Below are positions 20,569-30,681 of a stretch of DNA of 64,000 nt, piece by piece (within the stretch, counting starts at the first letter, position 1; each line of letters starts with the position of its first letter). The position numbers and the translations under genes are program-made. Origin of the DNA: Pseudocitrobacter vendiensis. Lineage in GTDB: Bacteria; Pseudomonadota; Gammaproteobacteria; Enterobacterales; Enterobacteriaceae. The notes beneath the pieces are model-generated. The model was given only the letters and a program-made list of their open reading frames with translations. It did no database searches and was not told the DNA's origin. The DNA lies in the NCBI RefSeq assembly GCF_943590815.1, contig NZ_CALSBS010000001.1:124001-188000 (forward strand). The letters run 5' to 3'.

Positions 20569-21321
20569 TTAAATCACATCGATTTCCGCGACCGACGGAT
20601 AAATCCACGATGGGCGGAACGGCATGCTGTCGATATCGTCCAGCGTCGAGACGCCAGAGAGCACCAGAATGGTCTCCAGACCGGCCTGGAAGCCCGCCAG
20701 AATATCGGTACGCAGGTTATCGCCAACGATCACTGTCTGCTCGGAGTGCGCCTGCATTTTGTTCAGCGCGGCGCGGATAATCCACGGGCTGGGTTTGCCC
20801 ACGTAGAACGGTTTGCGACCGGAAATTTTTTCGATACCCGCGCACAGTGCGCCGCAGGCCGGGTAAAAACCGCGACCGTGGGTGTCCGGGTTGGTGGCAA
20901 TAAAGCGTGCGCCGTTGGCGACGAAGAAGGCCGCTTTATGCATCATTTCCCAGTTATAGGAGCGGGTTTCGCCCACAATTACGAAATCCGGGTTCACATC
21001 GGTAATGGTAAAACCGGCTTTGTAGAGTTCGTGGATCAGCGCGCCTTCGCCAACAACGTAGGCTTTTTTCCCTTCCTGACGACGCAGGAAATCCGCGGTT
21101 GCCATCGCCGAGGTGTAAAACACGCTATCTGGCACGTCTACGCCTGCGGTGGCGAAACGGTTCGCCAGGTCTTGCCCGGTTTGGGAGGGATAGTTGGTCA
21201 ACAGTACCAGCGGCAGGCCTTTCTCCAGAATTCGAGTTAGAAATTCTGCGGCACCCGGTACGGCCACGTTATCGTGCATCAGCACGCCGTCGATATCACA
21301 AATTACATTCTGAATGGTCAT
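20569..21321 (-). CDS. nagD: HAD-family UMP/nucleotide phosphatase NagD
   Basis: NagD is a cytoplasmic HAD (class IIA cap) phosphatase; the E. coli enzyme prefers UMP and GMP. Motif I DIDGVLMHD (residues 9-17), LLTNYPSQTG, and motif IV VGDNLRTDI are intact. The length of 250 residues matches. It is the last gene of nagBACD, 87 bp after nagC. Its physiological tie to amino-sugar use is still unclear. Confidence 0.95.
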   Translation of the reverse strand: MTIQNVICDIDGVLMHDNVAVPGAAEFLTRILEKGLPLVLLTNYPSQTGQDLANRFATAGVDVPDSVFYTSAMATADFLRRQEGKKAYVVGEGALIHELYKAGFTITDVNPDFVIVGETRSYNWEMMHKAAFFVANGARFIATNPDTHGRGFYPACGALCAGIEKISGRKPFYVGKPSPWIIRAALNKMQAHSEQTVIVGDNLRTDILAGFQAGLETILVLSGVSTLDDIDSMPFRPSWIYPSVAEIDVI

Positions 21322-21408
21322 GGACTACCTGACATGGTCTGAAAGAGGCGTAATTATACACGGAATTACGCAGGCTGCCTTGCGAGAGGCCGCCTGCGCG
21401 CAAGAGGA

Positions 21409-22629
21409 TTAACCTTCCAGCAAATGCTGCAACAGAATGCCGTTGAGCATCGCGCGCTTAACCAGCGCAAACGCGCCAATCGCGGAGCGGTGATCGAGCG
21501 TGGAGCGCACCACTGGCAGATTTTTGCGAAACGCTTTCAGCGCCTGGGTGTTAATGCAGCCTTCAATGGCGGGCAGCAGAACACGCTCCGCCTCGGTAAT
21601 TTCCCCGGCAATGACGATTTTCTGCGGGTTGAACAGGTTAATAGCAATGGCGATGGTTTTACCCAAGTGGCGTCCTACATGCTCAACCACTTCCGTTGCC
21701 AGCGCATCGCCTTTATTGGCGGCTTTGCAGATGGTTTTGATATTGCAATCATCCAGCGTCAAACGGCTCTGATAGCCTTGTTCTAACAGGTGACGGACGC
21801 GGTGTTCAATCGCGGCGTTGGCGGCAACGGTCTCCAGACAGCCGAAGTTACCGCAGTGGCAACGCTCGCCGAGCGGGTCGACCTGAATATGCCCAATTTC
21901 ACCGACGTTCCCATTACGGCCAATAAAAATCCGCCCGTTAGAGATGATGCCCGCCCCGGTCCCCCGGTGCACGCGCACCAGAATAGAGTCTTCACAATCC
22001 TGACTTGCACCGAAATAGTGCTCCGCCAGCGCAAGGCTGCGAATATCGTGGCCGACAAAACAGGTGACGTTAAAGCGTTTTTCCAGCGCGCCAACCAACC
22101 CCCAGTTTTCCACCGCAATGTGCGGCATATAGCGGATCACGCCGCTTTCCGGATCAACCAGACCGGGCAAAATCACGGAAATAGCAATAAGCTCGCGAAT
22201 TTTGCGCTGGCAGGTTTCTATAAAGGTGGCGATGGTATTGAGCAGCGCGTGTTCCAGGGTTTCCTGAGTGCGTTCTGGAAGCGGATAGTGCTCTTCAGCC
22301 ACCGCTTTGCTGCTGAGATCGTAAAGGGTGAGCGTCGCGTCGTGACGCCCCAGGCGCACGCCGATAGTGTGGAAATTGCGGGTTTCAGTGACGATAGAGA
22401 TAGCGCGGCGGCCCCCGGTGGAGGCCTGTTGATCGACTTCTTTAATCAATCCGCGCTCAATAAGCTGACGCGTAATTTTGGTTACGCTGGCGGGAGCAAG
22501 CTGGCTCTGTTCGGCGATCTGAATGCGCGAGATTGGCCCATGCTGGTCAATCAGGCGGTAAACGGCCGCACTGTTAAGCTGTTTTACGAGGTCAACATTA
22601 CCAATTTGAGCTTGTCCGCCTGATGTCAT
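21409..22629 (-). CDS. nagC: N-acetylglucosamine repressor NagC (ROK family)
   Basis: NagC represses nagE, nagBACD and chiPQ and is released by GlcNAc-6-phosphate. An N-terminal winged HTH (about residues 15-75, SQLAPASVTKITRQLIERG) is followed by a ROK sugar-kinase-like domain. The zinc motif CHCGNFGCLE (residues 247-256) and EIGHI are intact. At 406 residues it equals E. coli NagC. It overlaps no neighbour and is 12 bp after nagA. NagC boxes are visible at three places in this window. Confidence 0.96.
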   Translation of the reverse strand: MTSGGQAQIGNVDLVKQLNSAAVYRLIDQHGPISRIQIAEQSQLAPASVTKITRQLIERGLIKEVDQQASTGGRRAISIVTETRNFHTIGVRLGRHDATLTLYDLSSKAVAEEHYPLPERTQETLEHALLNTIATFIETCQRKIRELIAISVILPGLVDPESGVIRYMPHIAVENWGLVGALEKRFNVTCFVGHDIRSLALAEHYFGASQDCEDSILVRVHRGTGAGIISNGRIFIGRNGNVGEIGHIQVDPLGERCHCGNFGCLETVAANAAIEHRVRHLLEQGYQSRLTLDDCNIKTICKAANKGDALATEVVEHVGRHLGKTIAIAINLFNPQKIVIAGEITEAERVLLPAIEGCINTQALKAFRKNLPVVRSTLDHRSAIGAFALVKRAMLNGILLQHLLEG

Positions 22630-22641
22630 ACTTTCGCTTAC

Positions 22642-23787
22642 TCAGTTAACGACCTCGTTACCATTAACGATGGTCTTGGTGATTTTATAATCGCGTGTGA
22701 ACGCGGTCAGGTTTGCGGTCATGCCCGGGGCAATCTGGCCCAAATGGCTATCGACGCCAATTGCGCGAGCCGGGTAGAGCGTGGCCATGCGCAGCACTTC
22801 GTCGAGCGCAATACCGCAGTGCTCAACCAGGTTGCGAACCCCTTCAATCATGGTTAAAGAGGAGCCGCTCAGTGTGCCGTTTTCATCTACGCACAAACCG
22901 TTACGGTAGTATATTGTTTTACCAGCAAAAATGAACTGATCAATGTTTGCACCTGCTGGCGCGGTAGCGTCTGTCACCAGACACAATTTTTCACCTTTCA
23001 GGTGTTTGGCGTTACGGATGTTGGCGTAGTTGACGTGCAGGCCATCGGCGATGATCCCGCAGTAGACGTCAGCATTGTCAAAAATGGCGCCCGCCAGACC
23101 CGGTTCGCGGCCACTGATGTACGGCATCGCGTTATAAAGGTGGGTAGCAAACGTAATGCCCGCACGGAAGCCGGTTTTTGCTTCTTCCAGCGTCGCATTG
23201 GAGTGACCGGCAGAGATCACAATGCCTGCGGCAACCAGTTTACGAATTACCTCAGGTTCTACCATTTCCGGCGCCAGGGTGATTTTAGTAATCACATCCG
23301 CGTTCTCACACAGGAAGTCGACCAGCGACGCTTCTGGTTTGCGGATATAGGCCGGATTATGTGTGCCTTTTTTAATAATGTTCAGCCACGGCCCTTCGAG
23401 ATGAAGGCCCAGCGCCTGATTAGGATGTTTGGTCAGGTACTCGCGCATCACGCGCACGCCCTGTTTCATGAGATCGTCGCTGCAGGTAATCAGCGTTGGC
23501 AGGTAGCTGGTGCAGCCCGATTTTTCGTTGGCTTTCTGCATGATTTCCAGCGTTTCAACGCTCACGGCTTCTGCCGTATCGTTGAACTGCACGCCGCCGC
23601 AGCCATTCAGCTGAACGTCGATAAAACCAGGGGCAATAATGGCGCCGTTGACTGAACGTTGTTCAATATCTGACGGTAATTCTGCCAGCGGGCAGAGGCG
23701 TTCGATAAGGCCATTAGCGATAATAATCGCGTGGTCATCCAGAATTTCGCGGCCAGTGTAAATCCGACCATGAGTTAATGCATACAT
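22642..23787 (-). CDS. nagA: N-acetylglucosamine-6-phosphate deacetylase
   Basis: NagA deacetylates GlcNAc-6-P to GlcN-6-P, the substrate of NagB. The start at 23787 ([12 protein letters not shown]) gives 381 residues; the open frame continues upstream through the nagB-nagA spacer but lacks family sequence. The amidohydrolase metal ligands are visible in [15 protein letters not shown] and the VTDATAPAG active-site segment. It follows nagB after a 56 bp spacer that contains a terminator-like hairpin. Confidence 0.95.
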   Translation of the reverse strand: MYALTHGRIYTGREILDDHAIIIANGLIERLCPLAELPSDIEQRSVNGAIIAPGFIDVQLNGCGGVQFNDTAEAVSVETLEIMQKANEKSGCTSYLPTLITCSDDLMKQGVRVMREYLTKHPNQALGLHLEGPWLNIIKKGTHNPAYIRKPEASLVDFLCENADVITKITLAPEMVEPEVIRKLVAAGIVISAGHSNATLEEAKTGFRAGITFATHLYNAMPYISGREPGLAGAIFDNADVYCGIIADGLHVNYANIRNAKHLKGEKLCLVTDATAPAGANIDQFIFAGKTIYYRNGLCVDENGTLSGSSLTMIEGVRNLVEHCGIALDEVLRMATLYPARAIGVDSHLGQIAPGMTANLTAFTRDYKITKTIVNGNEVVN

Positions 23788-23805
23788 TACGACCCCCGGG
23801 TTTCT

Positions 23806-23835
23806 AAAAAAGCGCCCTGCACATGCCGCAGGGCG
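23806..23835 (-). terminator. Terminator-like hairpin between nagB and nagA
   Basis: On the minus strand CGCCCTGC-N7-GCAGGGCG is followed by CTTTTTTAG. It is a complete intrinsic-terminator shape lying inside the operon, so nagACD may be transcribed at a lower level than nagB, or the hairpin may protect the nagB mRNA 3' end. Confidence 0.75.
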
Positions 23836-23843
23836 ATAATACA

Positions 23844-24644
23844 TTACAGACCTTTGATGTTTTCCGCTTCCAGTTCGTTGAAATATTTCAACGTTTTCAC
23901 TTTCAGCTCCATCGTGGACGGCTCGTCGCACACCATAACGGCTTTCGGATGCAACTGCAGGCAACTGATGGTCCACATGTGGTTGACGTTGCCTTCTACG
24001 GCCGCCTGCAGAGCCTGTGCTTTCTGGTTGCCCAGCACCAGAATCATCACTTCTTCTGCGTCCAGCAGGGTGCCCACGCCAACGGTCAGCGCGTATTTTG
24101 GAACCAGAGAGACGTCGCCGTCAAAGAAACGGGAGTTCGCCACGCGGGTTTCATGTGTCAGGGTTTTGATACGGGTACGGGAAGCCAGAGAAGACGCCGG
24201 TTCGTTAAACGCGATGTGACCATCGTTACCTACACCGCCCATAAACAGGTGGATTTTGCCGTAAGAACGAATTTTTTCTTCATAACGACGGCATTCTGCG
24301 TCAATATCTGCGGCGTTACCATTCAGCAAATTAATATTTTCAGCCGGAATATCAACGTGGTCGAAGAAATTACGGTGCATGAAGCTGTGATAGCTTTCCG
24401 GATGCTCTTTCGGCAGGCCCACGTATTCGTCCATGTTGAACGTCACAACGTGCTTGAAGCTAACCTGGCCCGCTTTATGCATTTCTACCAGTGCTTTATA
24501 GGCAGTCAGCGGTGTGCCGCCAGTCGGCAGACCCAGCACGAACGGACGATCGGCGGTAGGGTTGAACGCGTTGATGCGGTTAACGATATGACGCGCGGCC
24601 CATTTGCCCACTTGTTCTGCTGTAGCCAGGGGAATCAGTCTCAT
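23844..24644 (-). CDS. nagB: Glucosamine-6-phosphate deaminase
   Basis: NagB converts GlcN-6-P to fructose-6-P and ammonia, feeding amino sugars into glycolysis. At 266 residues it equals the E. coli hexamer subunit. Visible motifs are GLPTGGTPL (phosphate loop), FNMDEYVGL (Asp72), and [15 protein letters not shown], which carries the catalytic Asp, His and Glu (about residues 141-148). It is the first gene of nagBACD, divergent from nagE with a shared control region at 24645-24967. Confidence 0.96.
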   Translation of the reverse strand: MRLIPLATAEQVGKWAARHIVNRINAFNPTADRPFVLGLPTGGTPLTAYKALVEMHKAGQVSFKHVVTFNMDEYVGLPKEHPESYHSFMHRNFFDHVDIPAENINLLNGNAADIDAECRRYEEKIRSYGKIHLFMGGVGNDGHIAFNEPASSLASRTRIKTLTHETRVANSRFFDGDVSLVPKYALTVGVGTLLDAEEVMILVLGNQKAQALQAAVEGNVNHMWTISCLQLHPKAVMVCDEPSTMELKVKTLKYFNELEAENIKGL

Positions 24645-24740
24645 TGTTCACCTCTATAGTTAATTTAAAAAGGTCGTGGATTGACGAATGCTTATCTTAA
24701 AGCGTAACGCACTTTCACGGTAACAAGGGGTCAATCCGCT

Positions 24741-24765
24741 TTGATTTTTTGAATGATAAAATAAG
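24741..24765. promoter_or_regulatory. NagC operator on the nagB side
   Basis: The sequence ttgattttttgaatgataaa continuing into ataag agrees with the nagB NagC box remembered from E. coli. Together with the nagE box it would allow the known DNA loop between the divergent promoters. Confidence 0.8.
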
Positions 24766-24807
24766 TTTTGCGAGTTAGCCAGCAAAAGGGAGGGGGTATA
24801 GCGATAT

Positions 24808-24827
24808 TTGGTGACAAAAATCACAAA
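24808..24827. promoter_or_regulatory. CRP binding site between nagB and nagE
   Basis: TTGGTGACAAAAATCACAAA has the GTGA-N6-TCAC core of a CRP site and lies between the two NagC boxes, as in E. coli. Confidence 0.8.
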
Positions 24828-24837
24828 AAAAGGGTGT

Positions 24838-24862
24838 TTAATTTGCGATACGAATTAATTTT
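24838..24862. promoter_or_regulatory. NagC operator on the nagE side
   Basis: The near-palindrome aatttgcgatacgaattaat fits the high-affinity nagE NagC box. It lies about 105 bp upstream of the nagE start. Confidence 0.8.
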
Positions 24863-24967
24863 TCACACACTCCACATGTCAATGAATAATTCGTCGTACT
24901 TATCAGTTGTAACACTATAAAAAAACAGCAAAGCGTGAGCCTAACGGGGTCTCATAGGGGGAATAAA

Positions 24968-26989
24968 GTGAGTATTCTAGGTTATTTACAAAAGGTCGGT
25001 CGTGCACTGATGGTGCCGGTCGCCACGCTGCCAGCGGCGGCAATTTTGATGGGGGTTGGTTACTGGATCGACCCTGTTGGTTGGGGGGGCGATAACGCAC
25101 TCGCCGCGTTCTTCATCAAGTCTGGCTCGGCCATTATTGATAACATGTCCGTCCTGTTTGCCATTGGTGTGGCTTATGGGATGTCCAAAGATAAAGACGG
25201 TGCTGCGGCGCTGACCGGCTTTGTGGGCTTCCTTGTGTTGACCACGCTGTGTTCTCCGGCGGCGGTAGCGATGATCCAGAAGATCCCGGCGGACCAGGTT
25301 CCGGCGGCGTTCGGTAAGATCAGCAACCAGTTCGTGGGTATTCTGGTCGGTATTATCTCTGCAGAACTCTACAACCGCTTCAGCAGCGTTGAGCTGCCGA
25401 AGGCGCTGTCGTTCTTCAGCGGTCGCCGTCTGGTGCCAATTCTGACCTCGTTTGTGATGATCGTGGTCGCTTTTATTCTGATGTACATCTGGCCGGTAAT
25501 TTTCGACGGTCTGGTGAACTTCGGTGAGCACATTCAGAAACTGGGCTCCGTTGGCGCGGGCGTTTACGCCTTCTTCAACCGTCTGCTGATTCCGGTTGGC
25601 CTGCACCACGCCCTGAACTCCGTATTCTGGTTCGACGTGGCGGGCATTAACGACATTCCTAACTTCCTCGGTGGCGCACAGTCTATCGAAGCGGGTAAAG
25701 CGGTTGTCGGTATCACCGGTCGTTATCAGGCGGGCTTCTTCCCAATCATGATGTTCGGCCTGCCGGGTGCGGCGCTGGCTATCTATCACTGCGCGCGTCC
25801 TGAGAACAAAGCGAAAGTGCTGGGTATCATGATGGCGGGTGCCTTCGCGGCATTCTTCACCGGGATCACCGAGCCGCTGGAATTCTCCTTCATGTTTGTG
25901 GCGCCGGTACTGTACGTGATCCACGCTTTCCTGACCGGTATCTCTGTATTTATCGCGGCCAGCATGCAGTGGATTGCCGGTTTCGGCTTCAGCGCAGGTC
26001 TGGTGGATATGGTGCTGTCGTCGCGTAACCCGCTGGCGACACACTGGTGGATGCTTATCCCGCAGGGCCTGGTGTTCTTCGTTATCTACTATGTGGTGTT
26101 CCGTTTCACCATCACCAAATTCAACCTGATGACCCCGGGTCGTGAGCTGGCGGTTGCCGGTAGCGAAGCGGATGGTCAGGATACGAATGTAGGTAGCGAT
26201 AAAGAGCAGGATGTTTCCGGCCTGGCGCGTCAGTACATCGCCGCAATTGGCGGTTCTGACAACCTGACCGGTATTGATGCCTGTATCACCCGTCTGCGTC
26301 TGAACGTGAAAGACTCTTCTCTGGTGAACGACGCAATGGCGAAACGTCTGGGTGCATCCGGTGTGATTCGCCTGAACAAAACCAGCGTGCAGATTATCGT
26401 TGGCTTCGTGGCAGAGAAAATCGCCAACGCGATGAAAACCACCGGCCCGGTTGCGGCGGCAGAAGCCACTGCGGCACCGGCAGCAGCGCCTGCGGCCAAG
26501 CCACAGGCTGTGCCGAACAACAGCACGGTGATTGCCGAGCTGGTTTCCCCGGTAACTGGTGAAGTAGTGGCGCTGGAAGCGGTGCCAGACGAAGCCTTTG
26601 CCAGCAAAGCGGTAGGCGACGGCGTAGCGGTTAAACCAACGGATAAAACCGTGGTTTCCCCGGCGGCGGGCACCATCGTGAAAATCTTCAACACTAACCA
26701 TGCATTCTGCCTGGAAACCGAGAAAGGCGCGGAGATCGTTGTCCACATGGGGATCGATACCGTTGCGCTGAACGGCCACGGCTTTACTCGCCTGGTGGAA
26801 GAGGGTGCGGAAGTGAAAGCAGGTCAGCCGGTTCTGGAAATGGATCTCGACTACCTGAACGCCAATGCGCGTTCAATGATTAGCCCGGTCGTTTGTAGCA
26901 ACATTGACGACTTCAGCGGCCTGGTGATTAAGGCGCAGGGTCATGTCGTTGCGGGGCAAACAGCGCTGTATGAAATTAAAGGTAAATAA
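24968..26989 (+). CDS. nagE: N-acetylglucosamine-specific PTS transporter IICBA
   Basis: NagE imports and phosphorylates GlcNAc. The order is IIC membrane domain (about residues 1-385, with GITEPLEF), IIB (phosphocysteine in GIDACITRL, about residue 440), an Ala/Pro linker, then IIA (phosphohistidine in EIVVHMGID). The start is GTG at 24968, preceded by a strong GGGGG ribosome binding site; an upstream in-frame start at 24935 lacks family sequence. At 673 residues it is longer than the 648-residue E. coli protein, and the IIC half differs strongly from what I remember of E. coli NagE while IIB and IIA agree closely. Confidence 0.93.
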   Translation: MSILGYLQKVGRALMVPVATLPAAAILMGVGYWIDPVGWGGDNALAAFFIKSGSAIIDNMSVLFAIGVAYGMSKDKDGAAALTGFVGFLVLTTLCSPAAVAMIQKIPADQVPAAFGKISNQFVGILVGIISAELYNRFSSVELPKALSFFSGRRLVPILTSFVMIVVAFILMYIWPVIFDGLVNFGEHIQKLGSVGAGVYAFFNRLLIPVGLHHALNSVFWFDVAGINDIPNFLGGAQSIEAGKAVVGITGRYQAGFFPIMMFGLPGAALAIYHCARPENKAKVLGIMMAGAFAAFFTGITEPLEFSFMFVAPVLYVIHAFLTGISVFIAASMQWIAGFGFSAGLVDMVLSSRNPLATHWWMLIPQGLVFFVIYYVVFRFTITKFNLMTPGRELAVAGSEADGQDTNVGSDKEQDVSGLARQYIAAIGGSDNLTGIDACITRLRLNVKDSSLVNDAMAKRLGASGVIRLNKTSVQIIVGFVAEKIANAMKTTGPVAAAEATAAPAAAPAAKPQAVPNNSTVIAELVSPVTGEVVALEAVPDEAFASKAVGDGVAVKPTDKTVVSPAAGTIVKIFNTNHAFCLETEKGAEIVVHMGIDTVALNGHGFTRLVEEGAEVKAGQPVLEMDLDYLNANARSMISPVVCSNIDDFSGLVIKAQGHVVAGQTALYEIKGK

Positions 26990-27013
26990 TCGCTCCTGAG
27001 TTCGCGATTGCCT

Positions 27014-27048
27014 TAAGCGGCGGGGACTTTCCTCCGCCGCTTTTTTTT
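27014..27048 (+). terminator. Terminator of nagE
   Basis: The stem aagcggcgg/ccgccgctt is followed by eight T residues, about 25 bp after the nagE stop. Confidence 0.9.
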
Positions 27049-27171
27049 GCAGCAAATGATCCCCATATTCCTCTTCAAAGACGCATTTTCTGTAAGTTAA
27101 GGGTTGTCTCTGCGTCCGGCTTATAAGATCATACGCAGTTATACGTTATTTACGCTTTTGAGGAATCCACG

Positions 27172-28836
27172 ATGAGTGAGGCTGAAGCCCGCCCGAGTAA
27201 CTTTATTCGTCAGATCATCGATGAAGATCTGGCCAGTGGGAAGCACACCACAGTCCATACCCGTTTTCCGCCTGAGCCGAACGGTTATCTGCACATCGGC
27301 CATGCGAAATCGATCTGCCTGAACTTTGGCGTCGCGCAGGACTATCAGGGCCTGTGCAACCTGCGTTTTGATGACACTAACCCGGTAAAAGAAGATATCG
27401 AATACGTCGAGTCTATCAAGCACGACGTCGAGTGGTTAGGTTTTCACTGGGCCGGTGATATTCACTACTCCTCAGACTATTTTGATCAACTGCACCAGTA
27501 CGCCGTTGAACTGATCAACAAAGGCCTGGCCTATGTTGATGAACTGTCGCCGGAAGAGATCCGCGAATACCGCGGCACTCTGACTGCGCCGGGTAAAAAC
27601 AGCCCGTTCCGCGACCGTAGCGTCGAAGAAAACCTGGCGCTGTTCGAGAAAATGCGTACCGGCGGTTTTGAAGAAGGTAAAGCCTGCCTGCGCGCGAAAA
27701 TCGACATGGCGTCGCCGTTCATCGTCATGCGCGATCCGGTGCTGTACCGTATTAAATTTGCCGATCACCACCAGACTGGCAACAAGTGGTGCATCTACCC
27801 GATGTACGACTTCACCCATTGCATCAGCGATGCGCTGGAAGGCATTACGCACTCCCTGTGTACCCTGGAATTCCAGGACAACCGTCGCCTATATGACTGG
27901 GTTCTCGATAACATCTCTATTCCGGTTCATCCGCGCCAGTACGAATTCTCGCGCCTGAATCTGGAATACACCGTGATGTCCAAGCGTAAGCTGAACCAGC
28001 TTGTCATGGAAAAACACGTTGAAGGCTGGGATGACCCGCGTATGCCGACCATCTCTGGTCTGCGTCGTCGTGGTTACACCGCTGCAGCTATCCGTGAGTT
28101 CTGCAAACGCATCGGCGTGACCAAGCAGGACAACACCATTGAGATGGCGTCGCTGGAATCCTGCATTCGTGAAGATCTCAACGAAAATGCCCCGCGCGCA
28201 ATGGCGGTTATCGATCCGGTGAAACTGGTTATCGAAAACTATCAGGGTGAAGGCGAAATGGTCACCATGCCGAACCATCCGAACAAACCGGAAATGGGCA
28301 GCCGTGAAGTACCGTTTAGCGGTGAAATCTGGATCGATCGCGCTGACTTCCGCGAAGAAGCCAATAAACAGTACAAGCGTCTGGTGATGGGTAAAGAAGT
28401 GCGTCTGCGCAATGCTTATGTGATTAAAGCAGAACGCGTAGAGAAAGATGCAGAAGGCAATATCACCACCATCTTCTGTACTTACGATGCCGATACCCTG
28501 AGCAAAGACCCGGCTGATGGCCGTAAAGTAAAAGGTGTTATCCACTGGGTGAGTGCGGCACACGCGCTGCCGGTTGAAATCCGCCTGTATGACCGTCTGT
28601 TCAGCGTGCCGAACCCAGGTGCGGCAGATGACTTCCTGTCGGTGATGAACCCGGATTCGCTGGTTATCAAGCAGGGCTTTGCTGAACCGTCTCTGAAAGC
28701 TGCTGTTGCCGGTAAAGCGTATCAGTTCGAGCGCGAAGGCTACTTCTGCCTCGACAGCCGCTACGCTACCGCAGAAAAACTGGTGTTCAACCGCACCGTT
28801 GGGCTGCGTGATACCTGGGCGAAAGCGGGCGAATAA
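27172..28836 (+). CDS. glnS: Glutaminyl-tRNA synthetase
   Basis: Class Ib synthetase that charges the four tRNA-Gln encoded at 17.1-17.6 kb. The HIGH motif is in LHIGHAKS (about residue 42) and the KMSKS-like motif in VMSKRKLN (about 270); the C-terminal beta-barrel anticodon-binding region follows. At 554 residues it equals E. coli GlnS. The start has GAGGAATCCACG upstream. It lies between nagE and chiP on the same strand with its own terminator. Confidence 0.97.
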   Translation: MSEAEARPSNFIRQIIDEDLASGKHTTVHTRFPPEPNGYLHIGHAKSICLNFGVAQDYQGLCNLRFDDTNPVKEDIEYVESIKHDVEWLGFHWAGDIHYSSDYFDQLHQYAVELINKGLAYVDELSPEEIREYRGTLTAPGKNSPFRDRSVEENLALFEKMRTGGFEEGKACLRAKIDMASPFIVMRDPVLYRIKFADHHQTGNKWCIYPMYDFTHCISDALEGITHSLCTLEFQDNRRLYDWVLDNISIPVHPRQYEFSRLNLEYTVMSKRKLNQLVMEKHVEGWDDPRMPTISGLRRRGYTAAAIREFCKRIGVTKQDNTIEMASLESCIREDLNENAPRAMAVIDPVKLVIENYQGEGEMVTMPNHPNKPEMGSREVPFSGEIWIDRADFREEANKQYKRLVMGKEVRLRNAYVIKAERVEKDAEGNITTIFCTYDADTLSKDPADGRKVKGVIHWVSAAHALPVEIRLYDRLFSVPNPGAADDFLSVMNPDSLVIKQGFAEPSLKAAVAGKAYQFEREGYFCLDSRYATAEKLVFNRTVGLRDTWAKAGE

Positions 28837-28849
28837 TCCCTTGTTTGTG

Positions 28850-28878
28850 AAAAACGCCGCTCACGCGGCGTTTTTTTG
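28850..28878 (+). terminator. Terminator of glnS
   Basis: AACGCCGC-TCAC-GCGGCGTT followed by a run of T, 15 bp after the glnS stop. Confidence 0.92.
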
Positions 28879-28883
28879 TCTCA

Positions 28884-28902
28884 TATTCGCGATGCGAATT
28901 AA
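28884..28902. promoter_or_regulatory. Putative NagC box upstream of chiP (distal)
   Basis: ATTCGCGATGCGAATTAAT closely resembles the nagE operator core (aatttgcgatacgaattaat). It lies 325 bp before chiP in the long glnS-chiP gap, consistent with looping repression by NagC. Confidence 0.7.
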
Positions 28903-29094
28903 TCTTTTTTATCCAGCCATCACCCGTTTGCATCATTTCGCCCGGATACATCCTCGCAACCTGTGCTATTAACATTTTCCCCTGATGAGATAAGGCATTG
29001 CGCCGCTTAATGTTAATAAATCGCATTTGTTACAAGACGCAACGAAATATGTGCGCTTTGTCATAGTCCTGCGTTTTGCTTGCGAAAAAGGATT

Positions 29095-29120
29095 GATAAT
29101 TCGCGTCGCGAAAAATAATC
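29095..29120. promoter_or_regulatory. Putative NagC box upstream of chiP (proximal)
   Basis: The sequence gataattcgcgtcgcgaaaa continuing to ataatc has the same TTCGCG...CGCGAA symmetry. Paired with the distal box it gives a two-site arrangement. The rest of 28903-29208 is AT-rich chiP leader and promoter DNA without a gene. Confidence 0.65.
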
Positions 29121-29208
29121 TAATCCTGTAGCAAAAGGTGCTTTTCACTACGCTACTTTTTTATCTGTTTTTTATTTTTAGCCTCTGCTTTGCAGCGGCA
29201 TTTTAAAA

Positions 29209-29219
29209 GTCAAAGAGGA
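29209..29219 (+). promoter_or_regulatory. ChiX sRNA pairing site on chiP mRNA
   Basis: GTCAAAGAGGA, just before the start codon and covering the ribosome binding site, is the exact complement of the seed I remember for ChiX (TCCTCTTTGAC). Pairing would block chiP translation until chitosugars induce the decoy RNA. Confidence 0.8.
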
Positions 29220-29226
29220 TACACAT

Positions 29227-30630
29227 ATGCGTACGTTCAGTGGCAAACGTAGTACGCTGGCGCTGGCTATTGCCGGTGTCACAGCAATGTCGGGCCTGGT
29301 GGTTGTTCCCCAGGCGAGTGCAGCAGGCTTTATCGATGACTCTACGTTAACGGGCGGCATCTATTACTGGCAGCGTGAGCGTGACCGTAAAGATGTGACC
29401 GACAACGACAAATATAAAACCAACCTTTCTCACTCTACCTGGAACGCCAACCTCGATTTCCAGTCCGGCTATGCTGCTGATATGTTCGGCCTCGATATTG
29501 CGGCGTTTACCGCTATCGAAATGGCGGAATCCTCAGAAAGTGGTCACCCGAACGAAATTGCGTTCTCGTCTAAAAATAAAGGCTACTCGGAAGATTACTC
29601 CGGCGATAAAAGCGGTGTGAGCCTTTATAAAGCCGCGGCGAAATTTAAATACGGCCCGGTTTGGGCGCGTGGTGGTTATATCCAGCCGACCGGCCAAACA
29701 TTGTTAGCGCCGCACTGGAGCTTTATGCCGGGTACTTATCAGGGCGCAGAAGCCGGGGCGAACTTTGATTTTGACGACGCTGGCGCGCTGAGCTTCTCCT
29801 ACATGTGGACCAATGAATATAAGGCCCCATGGCATATCGAAATGGATAATTTCTACCAGAACGATAAGCGCACGAAAGTCGATTATCTGCACTCCATCGG
29901 TATGAAATATGACTTCAAAAATGACCTGGTGCTGGAAGCGGCATTTGGTCAGGCGGAAGGCTATGTCGATCAATACTTCGCCAAAGCCAGCTACAAATTT
30001 GATATCGCCGGTAGCCCGCTGTCTACCAGCTATCAGTTCTACGGTACTCGCGATAAAGTAGACGATCGCAGCGTAAACGACATTTACGACGGCACTGCCT
30101 GGCTGCAGGCACTCACCTTCGGTTACAAAGTGGGTCAGGTTGACCTGCGCCTGGAAGGGACCTGGGTTAAGGCAGAAGGCCAGCAGGGCTTCTTCTTACA
30201 GCGTATGACCCCAACCTACGCCTCCTCAAACGGTCGTCTGGATATCTGGTGGGATAACCGTTCTGACTTCAACGCCAACGGCGAAAAAGCGGTGTTCTTC
30301 GGCGCGATGTATGACCTGAAGAACTGGAACCTGCCGGGCTGGGCTGTGGGCGCATCATACGTTTACGCCTGGGATGCCAAACCGTCTACCTGGCAGATCA
30401 ACCCGGACGCGTACTACGACAAAAACAAAACTATCGAAGAGTCTTCTTACAGCTTTGACGTGGCGTACACCGTACAGGAAGGCCGCGCGAAAGGCACCCT
30501 GTTCAAATTGCACTTCACCCAGTACGACAACCACTCCGATATCCCGAGCTGGAGCGGCGGTTACGGCAACATCTTCCAGGATGAGCGCGACGTGAAATTC
30601 ATGGTTATCGCACCGTTCACCATCTTCTGA
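29227..30630 (+). CDS. chiP: Chitoporin ChiP (YbfM), OprD-type outer membrane porin
   Basis: ChiP is the outer-membrane channel for chitooligosaccharides. The 467 residues begin with a Sec signal peptide ([10 protein letters not shown]..., cleavage near ASA at about residue 33) and continue as an OprD-family beta-barrel ending in the aromatic terminus APFTIF, as outer-membrane proteins do. The sequence closely follows E. coli ChiP (468 aa). It is followed by the lipoprotein gene chiQ. Regulation by NagC and ChiX is supported by the sites upstream. Confidence 0.95.
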   Translation: MRTFSGKRSTLALAIAGVTAMSGLVVVPQASAAGFIDDSTLTGGIYYWQRERDRKDVTDNDKYKTNLSHSTWNANLDFQSGYAADMFGLDIAAFTAIEMAESSESGHPNEIAFSSKNKGYSEDYSGDKSGVSLYKAAAKFKYGPVWARGGYIQPTGQTLLAPHWSFMPGTYQGAEAGANFDFDDAGALSFSYMWTNEYKAPWHIEMDNFYQNDKRTKVDYLHSIGMKYDFKNDLVLEAAFGQAEGYVDQYFAKASYKFDIAGSPLSTSYQFYGTRDKVDDRSVNDIYDGTAWLQALTFGYKVGQVDLRLEGTWVKAEGQQGFFLQRMTPTYASSNGRLDIWWDNRSDFNANGEKAVFFGAMYDLKNWNLPGWAVGASYVYAWDAKPSTWQINPDAYYDKNKTIEESSYSFDVAYTVQEGRAKGTLFKLHFTQYDNHSDIPSWSGGYGNIFQDERDVKFMVIAPFTIF

Positions 30631-30681
30631 TAAGCATACCGGCGGGCCACAGCGCCCGCCGTGTCGTATAAGGCTAATAAT

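Noticed and set aside
24986-26779. A 597-codon open frame antisense to nagE
   Set aside because: It lies wholly inside nagE on the opposite strand, its translation is rich in His, Arg and Gln as expected for the shadow of a GC-rich gene, and no ribosome binding site is evident.
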